Source of the DNA: an uncultured Kineothrix sp.
GTDB lineage: Bacteria; Bacillota; Clostridia; Lachnospirales; Lachnospiraceae
Length of the DNA: 64,000 bases
Assembly: GCA_910588855.1 (NCBI GenBank)
Contig: CAJUSR010000005.1
Span: forward strand, 124,001 to 188,000
Direction of reading: 5' to 3'
This document shows positions 8,435 to 16,677 of the stretch, piece after piece. The notes below the pieces were generated by a model that was not told where the DNA came from, searched no databases, and saw nothing but the letters and a program-made list of their open reading frames with translations. A program made the position numbers and the translations under genes. Numbering within the stretch: the stretch's first letter is position 1; every line of letters starts with the position of its first letter.

Positions 8435-8473
8435 GTGAGACGTTGCATTGTAGTATCCGATATAGTCGCATAA
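8435..8473 (+). CDS. 12-residue leader peptide upstream of the acetyltransferase
   Basis: GTG at 8435 follows a strong site (ATGGAGGTAAAAAA) and encodes MRRCIVVSDIVA before TAA at 8471-8473, 28 bases before the acetyltransferase ATG. Its last codons (8457-8466) are complementary to codons 2-5 of the acetyltransferase. This is the layout of translational-attenuation leaders such as those of cat and erm genes. Expression and drug response are inferred. A five-codon ATG ORF at 8421 overlaps it. Confidence 0.5.
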   Translation: MRRCIVVSDIVA

Positions 8474-8514
8474 TAACTATCAAAATATGGAGGAATATAA
8501 AATGACTATATCGG
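8457..8514 (+). promoter_or_regulatory. Hairpin caging the acetyltransferase ribosome site
   Basis: CCGATATAGT (8457-8466) and ACTATATCGG (8505-8514) are perfect 10-base complements. The 38-base loop holds GGAGG at 8489-8493 and the start ATG at 8502. A ribosome paused at the end of the leader ORF would cover the 5' arm and free the start region. Confidence 0.55.
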
Positions 8515-9143
8515 AGAATAAAATTTATCCCAGGACAGGTGATAACCAAACTATTTATTTGAAAAATGTGATTACCGATGAAAGTATTAAAGTTGGCGAT
8601 TATACAATGTACAATGATTTTGTGAATGACCCACGGGAATTTGAAAAGAATAATGTATTGTATCATTACCCCGTAAATGGAGATAAGCTGCAAATTGGCA
8701 AGTTCTGTTCTATTGCTTGTGGGGCAAAGTTTCTGTTTACCAGTGCGAACCATGCAATGTCTTCGCTTTCAACGTATCCATTTCCAATATTTTTTGAGGA
8801 ATGGGAATTGGACGTAAAAAAGATTACAGCCGCATGGAACAACAAAGGCGGTATTGTAATCGGCAATGATGTCTGGATTGGTTTTGAAGCGGTTATACTA
8901 TCTGGTGTTACGATTGGTGATGGGGCAATTATTGGTACACGGGCAGTTGTTACAAAAGATGTACCGCCTTATACAATCGTTGGAGGTGTTCCCGCAAAAC
9001 CGATAAGAAAAAGGTTTTCTGACGATGTGATTTCCCAATTATTAAAAATCCAGTGGTGGAATTGGCCTGAAAACAGGATTAAAAAGAATATTGGGGCGAT
9101 TCAATCAGGCCGAATGGAGGATTTGGATTCAACAAGAAAATGA
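8502..9143 (+). CDS. Xenobiotic acetyltransferase, Vat/CatB-like hexapeptide type
   Basis: 213 residues from ATG 8502 (GGAGG 8 bases upstream). The left-handed beta-helix repeats are clear (IGKFCSIACGAKF, IGNDVWIGFEAVILSGVTIGDGAIIGTRAVVTKDV, YTIVGGVPAKPIRKRF). The catalytic His is His84 in SANHAMSSLS, in the loop where Vat and CatB enzymes carry it. Family members acetylate streptogramin A or chloramphenicol in the cytoplasm with acetyl-CoA; which substrate applies here cannot be told. The leader ORF and hairpin upstream suggest induction by a ribosome-targeting drug. A terminator at 9211-9261 follows. Alternative: a sugar or other small-molecule acetyltransferase of the same fold. Confidence 0.82.
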   Translation: MTISENKIYPRTGDNQTIYLKNVITDESIKVGDYTMYNDFVNDPREFEKNNVLYHYPVNGDKLQIGKFCSIACGAKFLFTSANHAMSSLSTYPFPIFFEEWELDVKKITAAWNNKGGIVIGNDVWIGFEAVILSGVTIGDGAIIGTRAVVTKDVPPYTIVGGVPAKPIRKRFSDDVISQLLKIQWWNWPENRIKKNIGAIQSGRMEDLDSTRK

Positions 9144-9210
9144 TATTATAATGAGAAAATGTATCATAGATAGGATATCAGGTACAAGTAAGCTGTAAAT
9201 AAATTTATCA

Positions 9211-9261
9211 AAAAAGGAACTTTTAAAGGGACTTTATATTCTCCTTTAAAAGTTCTTTTTT
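9211..9261 (+). terminator. Rho-independent terminator
   Basis: A long AT-rich stem (AAGAACTTTTAAAGG type, with one bulge) and an 11-12 base loop end in TTTTTT. It ends the acetyltransferase transcript. Confidence 0.8.
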
Positions 9262-9321
9262 ATGACTGGATTTAGGGAGATAGGCACTGATAAACTTTCG
9301 TATGCAGGAGGTGAAAGTTTA

Positions 9322-9648
9322 ATGAATATTGATTTGGATAACATTAATGAAGAAATGATTTATCAGGCGTTTGGCGTCGATGGCAATGAAGCGGAGGCTT
9401 TAAATGACAGTTATTTAGAACTTTTTGAACTGATTGGACGTGATGCTATGCTTAAATTATTTAAGTATTTCCGGGGCGATAAGATTGACTGCCCTATGAA
9501 ACTATACCGCCCTGAATTTATAGCGGATTTGGCAAAACAGGAGACGGACAGGCGTGAACGGGCCAAAATTGCAAAGGCAGGGGGATATACCGTGAAGTTT
9601 ATTGAGAGCGTACTTAGCAAACGGCGCAAAGAGAATGAAATGGAATAA
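9322..9648 (+). CDS. Mor-like small regulator
   Basis: 108 residues from ATG 9322 (AGGAGG 9 bases upstream; the ATG at 9262 lies on the terminator). Sequence features are an acidic N-terminus, LFELIGRDAMLKLFKYFRGDKI, CPMKLYRPEFI and a C-terminal helix pair (GGYTVKFIESVLSKRRKE) that reads as a helix-turn-helix. This resembles the Mor transcription-activator family of phage Mu type, seen widely in clostridial mobile elements. It ends in the same frame as the next protein, only one stop codon apart. Function as a DNA-binding activator is inferred. Confidence 0.5.
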   Translation: MNIDLDNINEEMIYQAFGVDGNEAEALNDSYLELFELIGRDAMLKLFKYFRGDKIDCPMKLYRPEFIADLAKQETDRRERAKIAKAGGYTVKFIESVLSKRRKENEME

Positions 9649-10683
9649 AACAGAAAGCGTTATGTTTATGAAAAGACTTATATTGAATGTTTAAGGATTA
9701 TTGCAATTATTCTGGTTATTTATAACCATACAAGAGAGCTGGGATTTACTTTATATCAGTATACATCCGATGCTTGCTCCTATTATCTGTCAGTTTTTAT
9801 GATACCAGTCTGTAAAACGGCAGTTCCTATTTTCTTGATGATTTCAGGGGCAACGCTGCTTGGAAAAAAAGAAGATTATAGGCAACTGTTTTTCGGAAGA
9901 ATCGCCAGATATGTGGGGATTATTTTATTTTGGGGAACTTTGCAGTACCTTCGTTATGTTCGGACAGGAAAGGCGGGGGTGTCTGTCCGGGACTGGTGGA
10001 ACAACATTTACAGCAGCCCGAAATTGGAGACATATTGGTATTTATATCTGTATCTGGGATTTTTGCTTCTGCTTCCACTGTTGCGGAAAGCAGTTTCCGG
10101 GATGACGGATAAGGATTACAGGTATTTATTTGGTTTTAGTGGTGTAAGCAGCGTACTTTCTATGCTGGGATATTTTTCCGGTTGTTTTATTAATAATAGC
10201 GTGTTCCTTCTTCCGTCAGTTTTTCTGTATCCCATATTAGGGTATTGGATTGATAATGCCCCCGATTCTCCGCATGGAAAAGATGTACGAAAATATGGTC
10301 TGGCAGCAATCCTGCCACTATGTGTGATTGTGCCTGTAAGTTTGATTTTTGCAAGGCATACGGATTGGAATGGGAACCTCATGGAGGCTATACAATGTTT
10401 CACACCAATAGTTAGTTTTGGGATATTTGGATTCATAAAATGTGTGGCTGCGAGGCGTTCATATTCTGCAAGGTTGAAAAAAGCCATCCTTGCCGTGGGC
10501 GATACGGCTTTTGGCATTTATCTGACAGAAGATATGATTCGGAATCAGGCCATAAAATTTATAGTATATATACGTGCAAACGATTTCCTCATTGCGGCTC
10601 TATATACGTTATCAACATTTGCAGCAGGGGTGATATTTGTATCCGCTATGAAGAAAATTCCGGTATTGAAAAGGCTGGTGTAG
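9649..10683 (+). CDS. Acyltransferase-3 membrane protein, start disrupted
   Basis: The open frame runs from directly after the Mor-like stop codon. It begins with family sequence (KRYVYEKTYIECLRIIAIIL, VIYNHT with the conserved His), then about ten hydrophobic segments as in O-acyltransferase family 3. There is no ATG, GTG or TTG in frame before this N-terminus. ATG 9635 would supply it (MKWNK...) if one A were inserted in the A-run at 9647-9650, so a one-base deletion is likely. The ATG at 9799 would remove the first membrane segment and the key His. The body is intact over 345 codons. Likely role: acylation of a surface glycan or lipid. Confidence 0.7.
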   Translation, partial: NRKRYVYEKTYIECLRIIAIILVIYNHTRELGFTLYQYTSDACSYYLSVFMIPVCKTAVPIFLMISGATLLGKKEDYRQLFFGRIARYVGIILFWGTLQYLRYVRTGKAGVSVRDWWNNIYSSPKLETYWYLYLYLGFLLLLPLLRKAVSGMTDKDYRYLFGFSGVSSVLSMLGYFSGCFINNSVFLLPSVFLYPILGYWIDNAPDSPHGKDVRKYGLAAILPLCVIVPVSLIFARHTDWNGNLMEAIQCFTPIVSFGIFGFIKCVAARRSYSARLKKAILAVGDTAFGIYLTEDMIRNQAIKFIVYIRANDFLIAALYTLSTFAAGVIFVSAMKKIPVLKRLV

Positions 10684-10832
10684 TTTGCCGCGGAACTTGT
10701 TTGTTTCATTCCGCTGCAAAAAACATTCCGATGAGCTTCTGAAAGCAAAAACCGTGTTCGGCATTGATTTTACGTTGATAAGCAAGTATTCACAACAACT
10801 TATCATTAACGCTGACAAACAGGGGGCAAACA

Positions 10833-10880
10833 AAAACAGAGAACATATCACTTTCATTAGTGGTCGGTTCTCTGCTTTTC
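10833..10880. terminator. Bidirectional-type hairpin
   Basis: CAGAGAAC (10837) pairs with GTTCTCTG (10867), with an inner CACT/AGTG stem; A-run on the left and TTTT on the right. It could end transcripts from either side. Confidence 0.6.
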
Positions 10881-10965
10881 TGTTACGCAATAGAACGCCG
10901 TTTTAGAGGACAGACATATACTTTCCAAAACCGCCGTAAAGATTTATTAAGGTATGAGAATATCT

Positions 10966-11006
10966 CTGCTGTACGACGGTTTTTTTCTTTTGCCGTCGTA
11001 CGGCAG
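10966..11006. terminator. Strong inverted repeat between convergent units
   Basis: CTGCTGTACGACGG and CCGTCGTACGGCAG are almost perfect 14-base complements around a T-rich loop. Located between the acyltransferase and the convergent ABC operon. No T-run follows the 3' arm, so its role may be other than termination. Confidence 0.5.
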
Positions 11007-11043
11007 ATTATTAAAAAATCTTATGCAATCCTATATAATCCTT

Positions 11044-11340
11044 TTATTGTATAAAGTTGATGAATAAAGAAAGGATAACAATACCGCACATGAGGACTAT
11101 CCAAACGCTGCTGATAACAGTTGAAATAATATTTATCATGCTTCGGCTATCGCGGTTTTTAATACAAATAATAGAAAATACTAGTTCCAAGAAAACAGAG
11201 AAGATATTTACTCCTGTTCAAATGGAACGTACATTGCCAGTCAACGCCATATTAAATAATATGGGAACAAATGTTGCCAAAGGCAAAATGCCAACAATCA
11301 ATGTTACTACACTTAATTTTTGTAATTTTTTATTTCCCAT
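11044..11340 (-). pseudogene. Small membrane protein of the lantibiotic-type ABC operon, interrupted by TGA
   Basis: Minus-strand ATG at 11340, 3 bases after the stop of the upstream permease. It encodes a hydrophobic protein (LSVVTLIVGILPLATFVPIL) to residue 40, then TGA at 11220-11218, then a further 57 in-frame codons of membrane-type sequence (NIFSVFLELVFSIICI, SSVWIVLMCGIVILSLFI) to TAA. The stop sits where a Trp would be natural, one base from TGG. A 98-residue three-helix protein is the likely ancestor. It is the last gene of the operon. The opposite-strand frame at 11057-11494 is its shadow. Confidence 0.65.
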
Positions 11341-11343
11341 AAC

Positions 11344-12108
11344 TTACCTCATTTCTTTTTTTCCAAAACGTGTTATTGCCACTGTAAATACCAATGCAAA
11401 AATCAGAATTGCACATGGCAAAAACGGGAATAGGTTAAAACCAGTATTAACGCCCTCTGCTGTGAAGTCATGCAGAGAGCAAGAAACCAAATAGCCACTA
11501 TAACAATAAGGGTAAACAACCCAAAGTGGTGTATTTGCTACTAATACGCCAGGGATAACAAGGAGCAGATTTAAGCCGACAGATAGTAATGATTTTTCAA
11601 ATAGTACTGTAATCGCCCACATTGTCGCAACACTGGGGAGCATGGTAAAAAATAAACCAGCGCACCACTTCAACAAATACATGATTGGTAGTGTTTCTGT
11701 AATGCCTGTATTGATTGTTGCAATCAATCCTGTTATTACAAAAACAACAAGAAAAACAGCCATTTCCATAAATAAATAAAATAATAGAACACAAACTTTG
11801 GCTGCTGAAAGAGCATAACGGCTAACAGGTAGGGTTAACATTTTCAAAATTCCATTGTTCCCTGTTTCCCGTTCCGCAATCATCACACATACAACAATCA
11901 TGCTGAACGGAAGCAGATAATAGGCATAAACTAATGCGCTCTGAATGAACATAGCCGCCCATGCGTTTGTATATTCCGGCGAAAAATAGCTTTGTAGGTT
12001 TGCCACCCCGGAAGCCACGACTAACAGCGGAGCTATGAAAATCAGAGGTATCATTTTACCCCGTTTTACTTTTATAAACTCGATTTTAAGTAGTTGTAAA
12101 AAGCTCAT
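11344..12108 (-). CDS. Lantibiotic/bacitracin-type ABC permease, MutG-like
   Basis: 254 residues from ATG 12108, which follows AAGGAGGTG; the longer frame to 12183 overlaps the previous gene. Six hydrophobic segments are seen, starting after LLKIEFIKVKRGKMIPL, an N-terminus typical of ABC-2 permeases of the LanG/MutG class. The adjacent MutE-like permease and MutF-like ATPase complete a LanFEG-type complex, which expels or shields against lantibiotics and related cell-wall-active peptides at the membrane. Starts 13 bases after the MutE-like stop, so it is in one operon with it. Confidence 0.8.
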   Translation of the reverse strand: MSFLQLLKIEFIKVKRGKMIPLIFIAPLLVVASGVANLQSYFSPEYTNAWAAMFIQSALVYAYYLLPFSMIVVCVMIAERETGNNGILKMLTLPVSRYALSAAKVCVLLFYLFMEMAVFLVVFVITGLIATINTGITETLPIMYLLKWCAGLFFTMLPSVATMWAITVLFEKSLLSVGLNLLLVIPGVLVANTPLWVVYPYCYSGYLVSCSLHDFTAEGVNTGFNLFPFLPCAILIFALVFTVAITRFGKKEMR

Positions 12109-12121
12109 ATCGTACACCTCC

Positions 12122-12847
12122 TTATTCGTAGCGTAAATTTTTAGCAGCCCATAATCCGGCAAAAAGGAAAATCGCTGTTTCAATCAGTGAGAAAATAACA
12201 ACCGTAATATCCGGCTGTGCGCTCATTGCAACAGCGGGTTTTAGCATAACCACGAAAGGGTGTATGCAAAGCAAAGTGCTATTCGACGCAGCCAATGCCA
12301 TACCGCTTAAAAATCCGGCAACACCGATACCAAGCGGCACCCACATAGTTTCAAAGCGGGAAGATACAAAAATCATAAAAGATAATACAGGCATTGATGT
12401 TATAAATGAATATCCGGTAAAAGATAACAATATCTTAAACTCAAATGAGCCCTTTGGTAAATCTGTCAGACCTATTTTTGTAAGTGCCAAATTCTGAAAA
12501 ACTATTGCAATCAAGAGCATTATAGTTAAAATCAAAAATTTGCAAAAGTACATAACCAAAACGCTCATAGGGAGCATATACATTTTTTTAACAGCACTCC
12601 CCTTAAATTCCATATTGTAAATAATACAGGCAGCGACTATGATACCAAACATATTCAGAACCATAATCATGCCATACAACTGCGTAAGCAGCACGTCCAT
12701 AGGAGCCAATGGCAGATTCAAAAGAGTGTCTTTTCGCACAATGAAATTGACAAAGGCGTATGCTGCCCCCAAAATGCCGACTGCAAGCATTAATGGAATA
12801 ACACCTGTGCGTTTCTCTTTTCTAAATTCGACTGAAAATGTCCTCAT
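12122..12847 (-). CDS. Lantibiotic/bacitracin-type ABC permease, MutE/EpiE-like
   Basis: 241 residues. Begins MRTFSVEFRKEKRTGVIPLM, then six hydrophobic segments, the usual plan of LanE permeases. Its ATG overlaps the stop of the ATPase gene by four bases (ATGA), which indicates translational coupling. With the ATPase and the second permease it should form a heteromeric ABC-2 exporter in the cytoplasmic membrane. Substrate is probably a peptide antibiotic; no biosynthetic genes for one are nearby, so this is a resistance rather than a producer-immunity module. Confidence 0.8.
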   Translation of the reverse strand: MRTFSVEFRKEKRTGVIPLMLAVGILGAAYAFVNFIVRKDTLLNLPLAPMDVLLTQLYGMIMVLNMFGIIVAACIIYNMEFKGSAVKKMYMLPMSVLVMYFCKFLILTIMLLIAIVFQNLALTKIGLTDLPKGSFEFKILLSFTGYSFITSMPVLSFMIFVSSRFETMWVPLGIGVAGFLSGMALAASNSTLLCIHPFVVMLKPAVAMSAQPDITVVIFSLIETAIFLFAGLWAAKNLRYE

Positions 12848-13626
12848 AGTTTCGCCCTCTGCTTTCTGCTTGCATTGTCTTTATCAATCATGGACAGGAA
12901 CATTTCTTCCAAATTAGCCACGCTAATTTTATTATCCGCAGCAAATCCAGACTGTAATGCGTTCTGTCGTAATTCGTCCAAGTTGCCCTCAAACAGGAGG
13001 CGACCATGGTTTAGTATTCCTATATCGTCTGCCATTAACTCGATTTCAGACAGCATATGCGAAGAAATAAGAACCGTACAATCGTAAAGATTGGGCAGCG
13101 ATTTAATCAAATTTCGGATTTCATGTATGCCGGACGGGTCAAGTCCATTTGTAGGCTCGTCTAAAATCAAAATAGGCGGTCTGCCTAACAAGGCTCCGGC
13201 AAGTCCTAACCGTTGTTTCATGCCCAACGAGTATTTTTTGGCAAGCCGCCCCCCAAATTCAGAAAGTCCGACAAGCTCCAATGCGTCTGCAACAGAACTT
13301 TTAGGAAGACCCAAAATACGGCGGATAATGTCAAGGTTTTCTTTACCTGTCAGATTTGCATAAAAAGAGGGCGATTCGATAAAGGAACCTACTTCTTTCA
13401 AAATAGAAAGACGGTCATTCGGAAATTGCTTTCCGTCAATTATAAAACTGCCTTTTGTGGGCGCGGTCAATCCCAAAAGCATTTTCATAGTAGTGGATTT
13501 TCCCGCGCCATTCGGACCAAGAAAGCCGTAGATACTGCCTTTCCGAATGTTCAGTGAAACGTTATTAACAGCGACAAAAGATTTGTATTTTTTTGTCAAT
13601 TGCTCTGTTGTGATAATGTAATTCAT
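12844..13626 (-). CDS. ABC ATPase, MutF/BcrA-like
   Basis: 260 residues from ATG 13626 (AAAGGAGATG upstream; the earlier ATG at 13644 lies before that site). Walker A GPNGAGKST, Q-loop region GSFIESPSFY, signature YSLGMKQRLGLAGALL, Walker B LILDEPTNGLDP and the switch His (ISSHMLSE) are all present. The phrase ESPSFYANLTG is typical of the lantibiotic and bacitracin branch. First gene of the operon, transcribed away from its two-component system. Energises the two downstream permeases. Confidence 0.9.
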   Translation of the reverse strand: MNYIITTEQLTKKYKSFVAVNNVSLNIRKGSIYGFLGPNGAGKSTTMKMLLGLTAPTKGSFIIDGKQFPNDRLSILKEVGSFIESPSFYANLTGKENLDIIRRILGLPKSSVADALELVGLSEFGGRLAKKYSLGMKQRLGLAGALLGRPPILILDEPTNGLDPSGIHEIRNLIKSLPNLYDCTVLISSHMLSEIELMADDIGILNHGRLLFEGNLDELRQNALQSGFAADNKISVANLEEMFLSMIDKDNASRKQRAKL

Positions 13627-13671
13627 ATAGACATCTCCTTTCATTGCTTACATGATACCAGTGCAACCTTG

Positions 13672-13707
13672 TGATAATATTCTCTTTACCTTACATCTAC
13701 CTTACAT
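13672..13707 (-). promoter_or_regulatory. Response-regulator repeats and promoter of the ABC operon
   Basis: Read on the minus strand, two ATGTAAG direct repeats (complement at 13690-13696 and 13701-13707) lie 11 bases apart, one helical turn, as OmpR-family dimers prefer. A TATTAT -10 (13672-13677) follows at the right distance, so the repeats cover the -35 region. A third ATGTAAG lies at 13647-13653 downstream. Binding by the adjacent regulator is inferred. Confidence 0.6.
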
Positions 13708-13772
13708 TTTCCAAAATCTCAATAAAATCCACGATTATATGGTATGATGTAAATGTGAAAGGAGACTGTACT

Positions 13773-14477
13773 ATGAACGAAGATTATCTGCTGAATAAAA
13801 ATATATTGCTCGTCGATGATGAGCAGGAGCTTTTAGATATGGTTTTATCTATTTTGATTGAATATGGATTTCAAAATGTCAAAACTGCAAAAAATTTAAA
13901 AGAAGCTATGGAACAAGCTGAAAAATCCCGCCCGGAATTAGCAATACTTGACGTAATGCTTCCAGACGGGAACGGGTTTGACTTAATGGAACGGCTAAAG
14001 AAAAGCGGTAATTACCCTATTCTTTTTCTTACTGCCCGTGGCGAAGATGATGATAAATTCAAAGGCTTTGGTTTAGGGGCAGATGACTATATCATAAAAC
14101 CTTTTTTGCCAAAAGAGCTTTTGTTTCGTATCATGGCAATTTTACGCAGAAGCTACAAAGACGAAAATCCTCTTGTATACTTACATGACAGCCAAATTGA
14201 TTTTTCGCGTGCTGAGATTATAAAAAATGATGAACATATCCCATTAACGGCAAAAGAGTATGATTTACTGTCTGCTTTATATCGTAATGCAGGGCGTATT
14301 GTGACGATTGACACATTGTGTGAAGCAGCATGGGGCAATAATCCCTTTGGATATGAAAATTCCTTAATGGCGCATATACACCGTATCAGAGAAAAAATAG
14401 AACAAAATCCCTCACAGCCCGTTTCGTTGGTTACAGTCAGGGGATTAGGTTATAAGTTAATTGTAGAAGGGAAATAA
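13773..14477 (+). CDS. OmpR-family response regulator of the peptide-resistance module
   Basis: 234 residues from ATG 13773 (AAAGGAGA upstream). Receiver: acidic pair in ILLVDDEQE, phospho-acceptor Asp60 in LAILDVMLPDG, conserved Thr in FLTARGED and Lys in DDYIIKPF. The C-terminal half is a winged helix (LTAKEYDLLSALYRN, TVRGLGYKL). Divergent from the ABC operon and one base before the kinase, so it forms a three-part sense-and-respond module like NisRK/SpaRK with LanFEG. Probably binds the ATGTAAG repeats in the shared promoter region. Confidence 0.9.
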   Translation: MNEDYLLNKNILLVDDEQELLDMVLSILIEYGFQNVKTAKNLKEAMEQAEKSRPELAILDVMLPDGNGFDLMERLKKSGNYPILFLTARGEDDDKFKGFGLGADDYIIKPFLPKELLFRIMAILRRSYKDENPLVYLHDSQIDFSRAEIIKNDEHIPLTAKEYDLLSALYRNAGRIVTIDTLCEAAWGNNPFGYENSLMAHIHRIREKIEQNPSQPVSLVTVRGLGYKLIVEGK

Positions 14478-14478
14478 C

Positions 14479-15864
14479 ATGAAAAGTATTTCAAAACTAA
14501 TACGCCGCTTTGTCGGAATAATGGCATTAAGTACGATACTCTTTTCTATTTTGAATATTGCTTTTTTCGGAATAGTTTTTGTAAGAAATACGTCAACATT
14601 TTCTCCGTGGGATATGGCGGGTTATGCGGCAGCCGCATTGCAATTAACAGATTATGGATATTCCATATCTGATGATGTAATGGCTAAACTAAAAGAACAA
14701 AATGCATGGGCTATCCTTATTGACAATGATACGCGACAAGTTGAATGGCAAACAGATAATCTACCTAATAATATCCCTATGCAATATACATTATCAGATA
14801 TAGCTGAACTAACGCGCGGCTATGTAGACGGGTACCCCACTTTTACAGGTAAAGCCCAAGATGGATTATTAGTATTAGGCTATTCAAAAGATAGATTTTG
14901 GAAGCATACAAGGGGAAGCTGGGACTATAACTTCATTGCAAATTTACCCAAGAACATAATTATTATTTTAGCAATCAATACTGCCTTAATTTTTCTCATA
15001 TACGTTGCTGCTAATACGAAAATGTCACGTTCCATTAGACCAATAATGAATGGAATACAGGATTTGTCAAGCGGTAGTCCTGTTTGCATTAAACAGAATG
15101 GCGTGCTATATGAATTAGCGGAAAAAATCAATAAAACATCTGAAATATTACAAATGCAAGCTGAACAGCTACGAAAAAAAGAAACTGCAAGGGCGAACTG
15201 GATAGCGGGCGTTTCCCATGATGTCAGAACACCGTTGTCAATGATTATGGGTTACGCCGGACAGTTGGAAAATTCAAAAAATCTGTCAGAAACAGAGCAA
15301 AAAAAAGCCGCTGCCATTGTAAAGCAAAGCAATCGAATGAAAGACTTAATCAACGACCTCAATCTTGCTTCCAAACTTGAATATGATATGCAGCCGCTAA
15401 CAATAAAACAGGAAAATGCAATATCTATTGTTCGGCAAGTGGTTGTGGATTTTATGAACATGGATATTGATGATAAATTTCCGATTGAATGGAAAACCTC
15501 CCCTACCTTGTCTGTTTGTTACATTAACGCTGATAAGGATTTACTGAAACGCGCAATCGCAAACCTTATTCAGAACAGCATAAACCACAATGAAAACGGC
15601 TGTATGATTTATGCGTCCGTTGATGATGATAACAATACTTGTATGATTTGTATTGAAGATAGCGGCATAGGGGTTTCCGACGAACAAATTGACAAGCTAA
15701 ACAATACACCACATTATATGGTTTGCGATACGAATACTACCGAACAGCGACACGGCTTAGGGTTGCTTATTGTGAAACAGATTATAAAAGGACATAAGGG
15801 AAAAATTTTAATAGACCATAGCGAATATGGCGGATTTAAAGTCGCACTAATCATACCGAAATAA
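14479..15864 (+). CDS. Membrane sensor histidine kinase of the peptide-resistance module
   Basis: 461 residues. Membrane segments near 12-35 and 158-178 enclose an extracytoplasmic sensor of about 120 residues. The H-box is GVSHDVRTPLS with His247; N-box NLIQNSINHNENG; G1 IEDSGIGVSD; G2 HGLGLLIVKQI. Starts one base after the regulator's stop, with GAAGGGA upstream. The medium-sized extracellular loop is like NisK/SpaK-type kinases that sense peptides directly; the ligand is unknown. A terminator follows at 15874. Confidence 0.88.
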   Translation: MKSISKLIRRFVGIMALSTILFSILNIAFFGIVFVRNTSTFSPWDMAGYAAAALQLTDYGYSISDDVMAKLKEQNAWAILIDNDTRQVEWQTDNLPNNIPMQYTLSDIAELTRGYVDGYPTFTGKAQDGLLVLGYSKDRFWKHTRGSWDYNFIANLPKNIIIILAINTALIFLIYVAANTKMSRSIRPIMNGIQDLSSGSPVCIKQNGVLYELAEKINKTSEILQMQAEQLRKKETARANWIAGVSHDVRTPLSMIMGYAGQLENSKNLSETEQKKAAAIVKQSNRMKDLINDLNLASKLEYDMQPLTIKQENAISIVRQVVVDFMNMDIDDKFPIEWKTSPTLSVCYINADKDLLKRAIANLIQNSINHNENGCMIYASVDDDNNTCMICIEDSGIGVSDEQIDKLNNTPHYMVCDTNTTEQRHGLGLLIVKQIIKGHKGKILIDHSEYGGFKVALIIPK

Positions 15865-15873
15865 ACTTATCTT

Positions 15874-15905
15874 GAAAAAGCGGAAGTGTTCCTGCTTTTT
15901 CTTTT
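15874..15905 (+). terminator. Terminator of the two-component operon
   Basis: AAAAAGC-GGAA / TTCC-GCTTTTT hairpin with one bulge, followed by CTTTT. Begins 10 bases after the kinase stop. Confidence 0.65.
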
Positions 15906-16677
15906 GTCTATGTTTGGCATTTGTAAAACTTCTCTGTATTTAGGAATTAGGAAAGCTTTTTCGTAGAGCGCGACATTAGATATATTGCAATCAATGACGG
16001 AGTAGACAGCGCAAAAGACGACAACGATTTTATCCTGTTTCATTTTCCCCTGTGCCGTGGCTTTCCTGATATTCTCCCCGGTAAAGAATACCAGACAGCA
16101 CATTTCAAACAGACAGCAATAAATCCGGGGATGGGCGGTGCCCTCCTGCTCGGCCTGTGGCTCTGTGGCAAGCCGCAAAAGGCAAAGTAGACGGTGGTTT
16201 GTGAATTTACTAAAGGGAATATTAATGTACGGCTGTTGTTCAATTTTTAGTTGGCTACAATTCTGCAAACCGTTCTTTCTTAGCCATTTTGTTTACCTCC
16301 AACAATTTTAATTTTTATATATAAATTCCCGGCAAGCGAGGATTTGTCAGTGAATTACCTCATAACGCAATTGTAAATATGAGTTCTCCCCAATTACACA
16401 TTTTTGCAGTTTCAGAACATAATTTTTCAAAGTAATCTTTACGTTTTATTTCTTTTTCCGTTAATTTTATTTTGTTTTTTCCGTGCTTAATTTCTCCGAA
16501 TTGGGGTTGGGTATTGCTTTATTATATATCTGTTTTCCCAAAAGTGAAAGCGATTTCTTATGCTTTTTGTTCATCAAAGCGGAACTTGAACCGGGCAGCG
16601 ACAAGTCACCCGTTTTTGTCACGCCATAAAAATTTTTCCTTTCCCTCACATGGGGCGGTGTGTGGTTTATGGTTGCA
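15906..16677 (-). other. Decayed region, probably remains of a mobile-element gene
   Basis: No intact gene. On the minus strand GGAGGTAAACAAA precedes an ATG at 16287 that encodes only MAKKERFAEL before a stop; the frames behind it (15867-16268) are unrecognised. A second minus-strand coding-like stretch (16721 down to about 16360) reads SLSLLGKQIYNKAIPNPNS and, after a one-base shift, KLTEKEIKRKDYFEKL, which looks like one frameshifted protein. Neither could be named. Confidence 0.35.

Noticed and set aside
9641..9655. Programmed -1 frameshift into the acyltransferase
   Set aside because: The A-run does not form a canonical slippery heptamer and no downstream stimulatory structure was seen; a one-base deletion explains it better.
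11057..11494. 145-codon plus-strand frame
   Set aside because: It lies opposite the MutG-like end and the interrupted small membrane gene; the minus-strand reading gives membrane-type protein and operon spacing, so the plus frame is a shadow.
15867..16268. 133-codon minus-strand frame as a gene
   Set aside because: No ribosome site at its start, no family pattern, overlaps the kinase terminator. Described only as part of a decayed region.
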